Of a DNA stretch of 64,000 bases, positions 47,216 through 60,000 are shown piece by piece. The stretch's first letter is position 1. Every line of letters starts with the position of its first letter. The DNA comes from Liolophura sinensis (lineage: Eukaryota > Mollusca > Polyplacophora > Chitonida > Chitonidae): NCBI RefSeq assembly GCF_032854445.1, contig NC_088306.1:28803764-28867763 (forward strand), in the 5' to 3' direction. The translations under genes and the position numbers were made by a program. The notes under the pieces are model-generated. The model was not told the origin of the DNA, made no database searches, and saw only the letters and a program-made list of their open reading frames with translations.

Positions 47216-47890
47216 GGGGTGCACCTGTAATTGGTGCACTTGTACTTGATGAAGGAGTAATGGGTATTGGGGTACCGAGGGCAGGGGTACGGGTAGAGCT
47301 GTACTAGAACAGCGGCTCTAGATGATATGTTAGCTTTGTCATCTCCACTCCAATAAAATAAAATTCTGAAATGGGATAGTAAGTAGGCAAATCTAAAGAG
47401 GCACTGGGCGAGTGCTTATGTGTGTGGCCATGCTGTATACTGTATTTTACCTTTGATTTCATCCACAAAGGTAAAGCATATCTAATTATTTTGAGCAAAC
47501 AACCGGAATTTTACAGCTTGTCACAAGTTCGTAAAACGGGGAAGTAGCATTTTGTCATCAAATATTTCCAACTGATATCTTCAAAATGAATCTAAATTTA
47601 TTTTCTGATAACTTTTAATGGTATTTACTTTTAACTCCTGACCTACTTAGGCCACTTTCAGGTCGTACGCTGGCTGTTCGATTGGTGTCACACGGGTTGT
47701 CGAATCAAATGCACCCACAGAGACGCGTGATAGGTCAACCACGCATGCGCGTTGAGCAATAATCCGATTTATTACGTCACGATATCGACACATCATGTGA
47801 GTGTAAGAATGTGGCAAAATTGGCAGAGGAGCAGTGAGTGTTTGTTAGATGGGTATTAAGTTTTGATCTTAAGGTCTTTTTTTGTCACTC
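47216..47890. other. No gene recognised; upstream region of the DED gene
   Basis: Contains a CRE-like 'attacgtcacg' near 47,771. No open frame of note beyond the Pro/Thr-rich end of the Myb/SANT relic. Confidence 0.4.
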
Positions 47891-47897
47891 GGTTAAC

Positions 47898-47905
47898 ATA
47901 TAAAG
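47898..47905 (+). promoter_or_regulatory. TATA-like box of the DED gene
   Basis: atataaag lies about 40 bp upstream of the ATG at 47,942, which would give a very short 5' leader if transcription starts about 25-30 bp downstream. Inference from spacing only. Confidence 0.4.
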
Positions 47906-47941
47906 CCTGCACGACAGATTTAGTAAACATTCGTCATCGAG

Positions 47942-48050
47942 ATGGCCCATCGAATTCCCACAGAGAACTACCCTCTCAACGCCTTTCTTCTGGAAATTGC
48001 CGAGGAAATAACCGATGAGGACCTTCACAAAATGAAATCACTTCTCAAAG
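47942..48050 (+). CDS. DED gene, exon 1
   Basis: Starts at ATG in 'cgagatggccc' and ends 'ctcaaag' with donor GTAAAG. It encodes the first 36 residues (DED helices 1-2). Confidence 0.8.
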
Positions 48051-51000
48051 GTAAAGTGTACAGCCTTATACCTATACCACTGATTCATTGGCTGGTTGGT
48101 TTGACACCGTCTGTTATTTCACACCATCAGGAAAACGTCATTCGTACACCGCGAGATTTCGGGGTTATTATCACTCACGTAAAATGTATAAAATCTTGAA
48201 CTAAAGCAAAACATACTTCAGGAGTGTTCCTTCGAATCAGACCTTCAATGGACGTTCCTGGCCAATAAACCACTAGACTACATGCCAAAAAATCTCCAAA
48301 ACGAGTCCAGGGGCTGTAAAATGGGTCTATTGCTCTTCTTCTAACTTCCACCAGTAAGAAAAAAATTCGTGTAAACATGAACATAAAAAAGAAAAAACAA
48401 AGGATGATTATAAATGAACAAGAACACAGGGAAAAGACTAGACAGCGAAAAACTAGATCCCAAAACATTTTGGCATTTTAAAATCAAAATGCTGACTACT
48501 TAAAGAGGATCTATGAATAATAACGTAAAATTAGTCATCAGTTAATCTCAGTCTTCATCCAAAACTTTTTGCCGTAGCAACAGCTCACTGGTTTCTACCT
48601 CTGTTTCACCGAGTGCAACAAGGGAGACAACCCCTAGAGAAGATTCGGAAGAGAAATCAAAGAAAAAATATTTTAATAATTCATCCATCGTTTTAATGTT
48701 ATGACTGCTGATGGTCAGATGTACTAAACCTGTAGTTATGAAAAAGGAACGTGAACCATCATATTATAGATACTGGTCTTCCACAGGATAACCTGGCTTC
48801 AAGCTAAAGAAACATCCGAGTCCGCTATCTTGAAGCTTGATTCTGAAACGCTCTGTCCTGTAACAAAAGGAAGTGTTATGTGAACAACTGCCGTCAGCTT
48901 CTAAATTTAGCTTGCCACTGTTTACATATGCTGAGTTCAGGGCCTGCTGTCTGCCTCTGCCTTAGAATGTTCCAGAATACCCTCAGTTCGGGGCCTATTT
49001 GTTTACAACAAGTGTTCAAGAATTTTCTTATTCTAGACAATTCCACCAGTCCATATAAGAACTATGAAAGCAGGTCAAAATAGGAGAAAGGAGAATTATT
49101 GAGAGTTTTGGATGCTTTCGCTGTGTGTTACTTTAGTAGACCTTTTGTGCTGAATTTTGGTGTCTTTTTAGCCTCTGGCTTTGTTATATCATATCTCCAC
49201 CGAGCACTTGTTCAGTCTGAACTTGTATATTTAATTTGTGCTCTTGTGTACACAGTGCTTATTAGTACACGGACCCTGTCTGTGGAATTTTGTGCATATT
49301 TCGTCATACACTCAGTTATACTGTGGATTTTCCCTCTTATTTCTGCACTTATGCCTGTATGGTTTTCCGCATTGTGGAACATATGCGTCCGTTTGGACTT
49401 GACATCGTTGTACATATAAGTATTTTAGTATTTGTAAATGTCTTGTTATCTGTTCTTGTTAAACCTAATAAATTGTTGTAAAATAAAATCTGCTGGTTTT
49501 GGTTACTTTTTTGTGCGGCTAAACTGTCGTGTATTTCGAACAAGTCATCTTTTTATAATACAGACAGTTTGGGTCGTAGGCCTAACAGGAAGACAGCAGT
49601 TTGAGTAATTCTAGTCAAGTGATGTCTAATAAATTACAATTATCATCAACGCTAATTTGTATTTTTCTAATTCTGCTTAGCCCATGTTGCTAGGCGTGTA
49701 AATTGCTACTATTTATACATTTACATGAATAGAATATATCCCTGAATGAGGTAAACTGACAAGAGGTTGTATTTCACCAATAACATTTGACCATTTGCCG
49801 GCTATCACATTTTCGACACTGCTCTGGTCTTACTCTGTATGCTGTACTCTTAATTATTCAGTAAAATTTTTCTCGGTTTTTAAGACAGATCGTCATCTGC
49901 CAGCATGGTAACTCATTAAAGTGTATCGTACTTAAAGTACCGTATTGTCAGTGAAAACGTAAGAAGTGTATGTCATCTCAAAAATTCAAGGCTATCCGCC
50001 ATCTTGAACAAGTCTGTTTCACTTTCGTACTGTGAGTTTGTCAAGACTATGGCCACACGCACGTGAGTCAAAAACTAAATGTTTTTGACGTAACATGACG
50101 CGTACTACAAATAATGTTAGTTCGCGATAACAATTAATTCATGTCAGTTGTCCATGTAAACTTCAACAATCGAATCTCCCCAACATTGTATATATTTCTC
50201 AGCAACTGTTGGCCCTACTAAAACCCGGGTGCAGCTTATTCAACAAAATTGCATGAAAAAAAATTGCATAATAAGTATTCAGGGCAGTGACCCAAGGGGT
50301 TATGGTCAAGTGGCATATCCGCCGTCTGTTAACTTCCACCGTTTTGATGACTACCTAAGCGCTCGATACCCACAAGGTAGGGCTAAATACAATTAGGGCT
50401 GTTAAATACATGCATGTAGTTTATTTTATAACATGTAAATCTGTGTACTCTGTATGCTACCACAGGCAATCACGGTACCGACTAAGCTCACATTTTCCCA
50501 TGCCTCTATAATGCCTCTGTAATCTCTGGCGAATCTGACCAATAAAGTCGTAAAGATTTAACACTTTTACTGGAGTTGGAGAATGTTGAAATATTAGAAC
50601 TTAACACAACTGGTCAGATACATGTAACTCTTATAGATGCAGTCATTCCTCGTAATTTTTACAGTGTCAAATGTGTCAGTTCAGCTTTAAGAGAGTAAGA
50701 AATTTGGACGGATTTAAGCAGAATAGTTTTAACTGGTGCTGGAAAGATGCAAAGAATGTTGTACATGTAAAGGCGAATGAATACTTTATGACTATGGTCA
50801 CATTTATAGACAACTTATTCGTCTATGAGGAGCGCAGTGCATTTACATACCCTAATCGTCTAGTTGGGCGAGTGCTGGAGCGCAGTGTATCTGTGTTCTT
50901 TGGAAGGCGCACAGGGTAATGTTGTGTTCTTTTTAAGAGACTAATCAGCCAATGCAGTGCTTTGGGTTGTAGATGCACATTTGAAAACTGTACGTATATA

Positions 51001-54000
51001 TATAGTCCACTCGATCTGTGGCTTAATAGCTATAGCAGTATTTTATTACGTGACTTAAATTGTTTTTAGACTTTTAATTGCATTTGGCAGGACAACTATA
51101 CGCTCTAGGGAAGGAGTAATACCCGATCCGTCATCAGTGGATAAACTACTTGCCGTACTCAAGAATATTTCACTTATACAACTGCCGCCAGCATTATAGT
51201 GAGTGGAAACGGAAACTCACGACCATCCACAGGTTGCTGCGGACCTTTCCCGCGGACGGGATTCAATACCTGTGTTTGTGACTTAACACTACTTCTTTCT
51301 TGGTAGCGCTCAGTGTATTTCTGTACTCTTACTAGTACTAATAGTGTGTTAGTAGTATCAAATTTGTAATAAAAAACATTTTGGTGTATTTTCTATTAAT
51401 GTGGGGAAGAAAAGTCAAACAATCACTGCAGACAGTCCTGACGTGGTGGAGTGGCATCACAAAGACGCACCATGGAATGCAGCGTCACTAAATGACAGCT
51501 GTTATGTTCAGTAATCCTGATGCGCAGGATATGTATTATATACACCTTCGCCTACACATCCCTCCCTCCAAACCTCTTCCGACGTGAGTCATATACCCGT
51601 GTAATAACGGTCTGCAGCTCTGTACATCGATGTTGGAATCAACCAGTGTCATTCGAACATCAACAGTGATACAGGGTCAGACATATTTTAATGCATGCTT
51701 TGTTATTAGTAGTATCAAGTAATAAGCCGAACGGCCCATGTCCCTTGTGTTATATGAATGTCCAGACTGACTGGTTAAATTTTGCATGTATTCAGGTCCT
51801 GATGGCATTGGACGAGGTATTTTAGAAGACATCTCAGACACAATGGACTTCTTTGATAGGCTCCAGACCACTGGGCTTGTGACGGTCAATGACACTGTGG
51901 TTCTACAGGCACTGTTGTGGACCATCGGCAAGAAAGACGTGTACGAAAAGATGGTACAGTTTGCAGATCAGCATGGAGATGTTCTACATATCTCCTCCCC
52001 GAATCCAGAGCCAGGTTAGTATCCGCTTTGCTAGTGGATACTGGGCTGAAATGTAGAGTGAATTTGGAGATAACAAGGATAAAATTAAGATTATTCAAGG
52101 ATTACTACTTATGTATTTTTGGGCATTTTTATTATGTGTGTCAAACTGAAATAAAGATGAGTTGCACAATGTATGGACTATATTAAACATTGCACGTACA
52201 TTCACGTCACACTACTTTACTGCTTCGTCAACATCTGTGTTACATCCACAAACGAAACAACCGAAGCAACATATTTGGTTGGTGAAAAGATGACGGAACA
52301 TTTCTATGCTTCAGCATATTCTATATACTCCTAGCACCCACCACAAATTGAACACATTTATTTGCGTCTCACTGACCAATATTTGGAGTCAAACAAAATC
52401 ACCTTTCAGCCAAGACACATTTTTTTTCTTTCTAGGCTTGTTGATTCCCTCCTTTTTTGAACATGTTTTGGGTGGATGGAGGGTATTTTGGACATCCGGA
52501 TTGTAACCACTATATAGTTTTAAGTTGTTCCATTTTCTCTGTAACTGGCATGTTGATCAGGATGGAACATTGTGTGTGAAACGCCGACGTCTTTCTTTGA
52601 TTTCTATTGCAGCAAATGGTTACAAGTACGTAAAGTTCCAACTCAAAGGAAAGCTTGTGAAAGGCAAGGTACTAGATTTACGGGCTAGTGTCGCTGCATG
52701 GTTGCGAGTTCCAACACACTTTGTTGTGATATCAGGGGTGCAGCCTATTTTAGGGAGTTGGTACATCACTCTTATGGTTCCTGAAACATGCAGGGAAAAA
52801 CTACTAAAAATTGCTGAGCTAAAAAGACAGTGGTTAATTCAGCAAGAGATCGACAGTGTGGAACTGGATGGGAAAGTCATTGACTTAACAGGCAAGTACA
52901 AATTTGTATTTTTTAAGAGAAAAAGAAAAACGCTGCTGCCCAGGATCATTGTGATTTGCTATTAATATACATGAATCAATGTAGAAATTTGCTTGTCCAT
53001 GTCAGTATGGAAATGCTTGATTTCCTCAAGTTTCATTGCTGTGATTATTTTAATAATGAGCAGTTGTATATATCAGCATGAGAGTATTTTCCCCATATAT
53101 GGTGTAACTGTCTGCCATGAACAAAATGACTGACTGAGGCAGAAGCCTTATGCACAGTATGGGATTGTAAAGCATCCCATGATAATCTAGTTCTGTCGTT
53201 ATGGAAACTACTTGCCAACAAAAGGTTTATCCATCCAGTCCCCGTTATTTATTTCTTGCCAGCCAACTCCATGTGGACAGATACTCTTGTTTATAAACAT
53301 GTCTAGAATGCACACTGTCTCCATTGTCATGGTGAGTCTATTGCACGGTGAATACTCTTTTCGTAGACAGTTTACAATGGCAGATCGTAAGATTCTACAT
53401 GTTCTAATGGACAATGAATAGCATAGGTTTCGATGTCTTCAAATTATACAAACACAGCAATGTACGTTGAGGATTCTCAGGTGCACTGCGATAGCCCTTT
53501 TTCTAACATAGCTTCCGGCAGTTTATAGTTTATTATTCGACTTCGCATTCAAGGACACAGCTTCGAATCCCTTCATTCCAGATAAAACAGGGGAAATACC
53601 TTTCTCGATCACTGACCTGGAAGCATAAGCCATGGGATTCCCATCCTGCACCCAGGTCAATGTCACTGGCGTCATATTGTAGCACGGTTTCTCGACCAAA
53701 CTAACATGCTTAAAAAAAGGAATCTATTTAGCTCTACCCACAGCCGTCCCATGAACTGTTATTCCAGTTTAATGCTGCCCCAGCCATCTCGAGTACATCG
53801 CCCTCTCAGTGGCCTAACTGTGTGACAGTTTACCATGAAATGAATGCTATCACGTTCATGCTCTATTTTGAGCAAATTCACTGATCGTATGAAATGCTAC
53901 TGTCCCTTCCATCGTCCACATCAAAACGGTGATTACGCCTTCCAAGTCTACATGGTTACACATAACCACAGGAATTTCTTTTGCTCGGATTTAAGGTTAT

Positions 54001-57000
54001 TTGTGGCAGTACACTCAAACACCTATACACTTGACAGCCAAACAGTCACAAGGTGAGCAGGGCCTAGTGAGAGAGAGAGAGAGAGAGAGGAGAGTATACT
54101 TCCTGTTCGATTATATTTTATGTTTTTACTTTTGATCATTTTTATTTACAGAGGATGACAGTTCCAATACAGATCAAACAGAAGAGGACGATATGTCCCG
54201 TAAGGAAATTGTGCGTCTGGCAGAAGTTAACAAGGATTTGGAAGAGAAGATAGAAATATTAGGGTCTCTACTGATCAAAGCAAAACGACAGCTTTTTACT
54301 GGTCAATTCAACTTAGTAGTGTTCTCTTTCCATTTCATTTACAATCCATAATGTCTTGTACAATTTACCTGTGATCTCTTGTACTATTTCCCTAGAATCT
54401 GTTTTGACTTTTACCTACGAGGTGTTCTGCAATTTACCTACAATATTTTCTTTTATTTACCTGCAATCTCGTCTCTCATTTGTCTACAATCTCTTCTACT
54501 ATTTACCCACAATCTCTTCTATTACATACCTACATTCTGTTCTGGGGGCCTCCGTGGCTCAGTTGTTTAGCGCGCTAGCGCAGCGTAATCACTCAGGAGT
54601 CTCTCACCAATGCGGTTGCTGTGAGTTCAAGTCCAGCTCATGCTGGCTTCTTCTCCGGCCGTACGTGGGAAGGTTTGCCAGAAACCTGCTTATGGTCGTG
54701 GGTTTCACCCGGAGTAGTACGACGTAGAGCACCAATAAAAAAAAATCAAAAATAAAAAAAAACACAATCTGTTCTGATCTTTTTCTAAAATCGGTTCTGC
54801 CATTTATTTAAAATCCGTTCTACTATTTACCTACAATCTCTTTTTTATTTACCTATCATGTGTTATGATATTTGTCTCCAATCTGTTCTACAATTTACCC
54901 AGTTGTCCAATATATGATGTGGAGGGGCAAAGGCTCCTGGTTAGATCTCGATGTCCGATCGAGGTGCCCGATGAAACTATTCGAGGTTTGATGTCCCGGT
55001 ATGGCACGGTCCATCACGTCAGCCGGGAACATTACCTTTTTGATAGGTCACTTGAGAATGGTGTGCGCCGTATTTACATGAGTGGTGTGACCGAGATCAT
55101 TCCACAATCAATTTCGGTTGGCAATTTTAGAATTCCTTTGTGGTACAGAGGTCAGGTCCGTGCCTGTCACATCTGTGATAGCACAGAACATTTCAAGGCC
55201 GACTGTCCTTTAAAGGATAAATGCCTCAAGTGTAAACGGGCAGGCCACTTTCAAAAGGACTGCCCGTTGAGCGATGAAAATGACAATGGCGATAATGACG
55301 ATAACGATTGCAATGATAATGATGATGATGATAAAGATAGTAATGTTTATGAAGTTGAAGATGACAATAAAGATGAGAATAAAGGTCGAGGAGATGATGA
55401 TGGTTATCATAGTGAGGGACATGGGGATGATATGGAAATTGGGGTTTCTGGCGAGTCTGTTCCTTCCAGTCAACAAAATAAAGGGACTTTGGATAACTCT
55501 GCTGCTGACAACAAGGAAGCGGGAGAGTGGCAAGTTGTCACTAACTCCATGTCCTCCAGCAAAAAGATTCGAAATAAGCGCATTGATGCTACAAATAAGG
55601 TCAGGAAGTTAAGCGAATCGCCAGTAGTAGGTGGGCCACAGAGCCTTTGCGAGGCATCTCAGACGTCAAATAGCCCGGAGTGGGTTGTCAGTATGAGTCA
55701 AATTTCGAATACCTCCTCACCCCCTAGATCGTCAGAACTTTGGAATACTACGCCATCCTGCATTAAGGAGACGCAATCCAGTGGCGTGACGCCCTCCAAA
55801 GGTGCACTTGGTAAGAGCCCGTCCTTATGGGGTAGCACGTTCAGCCCTGACCCGTCTACAATGTCACAGTTAGACACTAGAGATATAGCAGATTGCCTTG
55901 ATCCTCAGGGAAGCTCTCAGCAATCTGATATGTCTAGGGCTGGCGGAGAATCCAATATGGAGGAATCTCTTTCGGAAATGGATGCACCCGACGACTTGCC
56001 TGCCTATACCAATGGCAAGGGTGAGGTCTTGGTACCTGTCTCAACATCCCTGGGGTCGTATTATCGCACATTGGGACGAGACTCTAAAGTTGACAAGGTT
56101 AAAAAGCAGAGGAAGTTGATAACGTTGTCACAGGAGGATTTTGCTGAGCGTAGGGCAGCGATGTATAAGAAGTCCAGAAAAAAGAAGAAGAATAAATAAA
56201 TAATAATAATGGCTACTACAAAGACCTTACAGTGGAACTGTAGAGGATTGAGGTGTAACCTCGCAGAGCTCCAGATGTTAGCTCAAGACCTTAATCCTAT
56301 AGCTTTTAGCTTGCAGGAAACTCTGATGACTGATCCTAGTTATCAATGTCGAGGTTATGTATCTCACCACGCTGTTGCCACGTCTACGAATGGAAAGGCA
56401 TCAGGGGGTTCTTCTCTTTTGATTAGGCAGGGTGTAATACACAATAGAATGGCATTGAACGATTTGCAGGCGGTGGCGGTGCGTATCACACTGGGTATAG
56501 TATTAACAATCTGTTCTATTTATATACCACCTTCTTCTACTCTTCACCAACAAGAGCTGCACAATTTATATGATAAATTACCTAAACCGTGTCTTCTTTT
56601 GGGTGACTTTAATGCCCATAGTGTTCTCTGGGGTGACTCTAAACGTAACCAGAAGGGCTCTGTATTTTAGGATTTTATATCTAATAACTCTCTATGCTTC
56701 TTAAATGATGGCACACATACTTACCTTCATCCTGCAAAGGGCATTTATTCAGTACTTGATTTAGCTCTGGCTGATGCAGGGTTAAGATCGGAATTCAGCT
56801 GGAGCGTAAATGATGATCTGTGCGGAAGCGACCACTTCCCCACCATACTTACCCTTGAGGAGCCGGTATCTTCCTCCCTTCCACGCTTTAATTATGATAA
56901 AGCAGACTGGCCCCGCTTTGCTGTTCTGTGTGGTGAAACACTTACTAGCGACCTTTTTCTTCATGCAGTTGATCCTATCCAGTTATTCTCGGATCAGCTA

Positions 57001-60000
57001 ATCGATGTAGCCTGCAAATGTATCCCGAAATCTTGTGCGGCTCCCCGTATTAAGAAACCGTGGTTCACGGAGGACTGTAAACAAGCTGGGCGTTTCAGGA
57101 AACGTGCTGAACGCGTGTACCGATGTAGATCATCTCCCGGTAATTTAGACGATGTTAGGCGTACTCGAGCTAAAGCCCGTAGGACTATCAAACAGTCCAA
57201 ACGTGACTCTTGGAAACGTTATGTTTCTAAGATTAATCATCGTACCCCTATGTCAAAAGTCTGGAATATGATCCAACGCATCAAAGGCAAGGGTTTCAAT
57301 GTTACTGTCAATCATCTTAAAGACGGGAATAATTCTTTGACAGAAAAACTTGACATAGCCAATAGGTTGGGCGCTTCTTTTGCGCACCATTCGTCTTCAG
57401 ATAATTACTTGCCTCTTGATTTTACATCCTCAAATGAAGAATCCTACAATGCTACATTTTCTCTACATGAACTATCCGTATCCCTGAGCAAGGCCCATGA
57501 CTCAACTCCAGGGCCAGACGATATCCACTATCAGCTTTTACGACACCTTCCAGAATCTTCTTTGAGGGTGCTTCTTGGAATTTTTAATATCATTTGGATT
57601 TCCGGGAATTTTCCTGCCTCATGGCAAAACGCTATTATTGTCCCCATCCCAAAGCCCGGAAAGGATTCTACCGATCCAAATAACTATCGTCCTATTTCCT
57701 TAACCAGTTGTGTATGCAAGACTATGGAGAGGATGATTAACGATCGCTTGGTTTGGTTTTTGGAGACTAATGAGTTGATAAGCGACATTTAATGTGGATT
57801 TCGAAAGAATCGCAGTACTGTTGATCACCTTGTTCGTCTAGAATGCTTTATTAAGAACGGTATCGTTAATCGTGACCATGTCGTATCTGTCTTTTTTGAT
57901 CTGGAAAAGGCATATGACACTACTTGGTAATTTGGCATTATAAAAGATATGCATGAATTTGGACTTAGAGGTGGGCTTCCTGACTTTATTCGTAAATTCT
58001 TAGACCATCGTCACTTCCAAGTTCGGGTTGGGGCTACCCTATCTGACTACTTTGAACAAGATCAGGGGGTTCCTCAAGGCAGCATTTTATCAGTTACTCT
58101 CTTTAGCATTAAGATTAATAGCCTTGCCAGAGTTTTATCTCCTAGTATGAATGCGTCCCTTTTTGTGAACGATCTTGGTATCTCTTGTCGAGGCAAAGGT
58201 ATGCACACTATTGAGAGACAGCTGCAGATTTGCCTTAACAAAATCCATGCCTGGGCACTGGAGAACGGATTTAAGTTCTCGAAGGTCGAAGGCTAACTGT
58301 GTACACTTTTGTCGGAAGTACTTCCCCCATGAAGACCCCAAGGTGTTTTTAGATGGGTCCCCCATCAAGGTTGTGTCGAAGGCAAAATTCCTCGGGGTGA
58401 TCTTCGATAAGCACCTTACATTTAAATCTCACATTAATTATCTTAGAGCCAGATGCCAAAAGGCGCTTGATATTTTGAAGGTTGTCTCTAGTGCTCAATG
58501 GGGAGGGGATCATGAAATCCTACTTCATCTCTATCGAGCACTGATTCGTTCTAAGCTAGACTATGCCTGCAGTGTTTATGGAGGTGCGTCACGCTCCCAG
58601 TTGAAGAAACTCAATACTGTATATCACCAGGCCCTACGGTTGTGCTTAGGTGCTTTCCGTGCCTGTCCTGTGGAGAGTCTGTATGTTGAGGCAAACGAGC
58701 CTCCCCTGGAGCTTCAAAGAACTAAACTGTCCTTACCGTATATCACCAAGCTTAGAGCCAATCTATCCAACCTAGCCTTTGATTGTGTCTTCCATCCGGA
58801 ATTTGAAGACTTATATGCTCAGAAGCCATCTATTGTTCCTCCACTGGGTGTCCGCATTCAGGAACATGTGCAAGAAGCTGGACTTGGGCTGGATACTATT
58901 ACCCCCATACGCATCCAGGAAGATCCACCGTGGTTATGTCCTGAGCCTCAGGTTGATGCCTCGCTCTCCTCCCCGAAGAAATGTTCTTCTTGGAATTTTT
59001 AATATCATTTGGATTTCCGGGAATTTTCCTGCCTCATGGCAAAACGCTATTATTGTCCCCATCCCAAAGCCCGGAAAGGATTCTACCGATCCAAATAACT
59101 ATCGTCCTATTTCCTTAACCAGTTGTGTATGCAAGACTATGGAGAGGATGATTAACGATCGCTTGGTTTGGTTTTTGGAGACTAATGAGTTGATAAGCGA
59201 CATTTAATGTGGATTTCGAAAGAATCGCAGTACTGTTGATCACCTTGTTCGTCTAGAATGCTTTATTAAGAACGGTATCGTTAATCGTGACCATGTCGTA
59301 TCTGTCTTTTTTGATCTGGAAAAGGCATATGACACTACTTGGTAATTTGGCATTATAAAAGATATGCATGAATTTGGACTTAGAGGTGGGCTTCCTGACT
59401 TTATTCGTAAATTCTTAGACCATCGTCACTTCCAAGTTCGGGTTGGGGCTACCCTATCTGACTACTTTGAACAAGATCAGGGGGTTCCTCAAGGCAGCAT
59501 TTTGTCGGAAGTACTTACCCTATGAAGACCCCAAGGTGTTTTTAGATGGGTCCCCCATCAAGGTTGTGTCGAAGGCAAAATTCCTCGGGGTGATCTTCGA
59601 TAAGCACCTTACATTTAAATCTCACATTAATTATCTTAGAGCCAGATGCCAAAAGGCGCTTGATATTTTGAAGGTTGTCTCTAGTGCTCAATGGGGAGGG
59701 GATCATGAAATCCTACTTCATCTCTATCGAGCACTGATTCGTTCTAAGCTAGACTATGCCTGCAGTGTTTATGGAGGTGCGTCACGCTCCCAGTTGAAGA
59801 AACTCAATACTGTATATCACCAGGCCCTACGGTTGTGCTTAGGTGCTTTCCGTGCCTGTCCTGTGGAGAGTCTGTATGTTGAGGCAAACGAGCCTCCCCT
59901 GGAGCTTCAAAGAACTAAACTGTCCTTACCGTATATCACCAAGCTTAGAGCCAATCTATCCAACCTAGCCTTTGATTGTGTCTTCCATCCGGAATTTGAA

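Larger units (their letters stand above)
48051..51795 (+). other. DED gene intron 1
   Basis: 3.7 kb with a dispersed repeat (49,665-49,875), a SINE-M fragment (51,148-51,262) and a T-rich stretch with aataaa signals near 49,467-49,490. An 82-codon frame near 50,671 is unassigned. No further exon seen. Confidence 0.6.

Noticed and set aside
49099-49419. 106-codon hydrophobic frame as a membrane protein
   Set aside because: It follows from T-rich sequence inside DED intron 1, has no homologous motif, and overlaps open frames on the other strand.
55210-55612. Met/Ile-rich frames on both strands within LINE ORF1
   Set aside because: Shadows of the Asp/Asn-rich (gat/aat) stretch of ORF1 in other frames.
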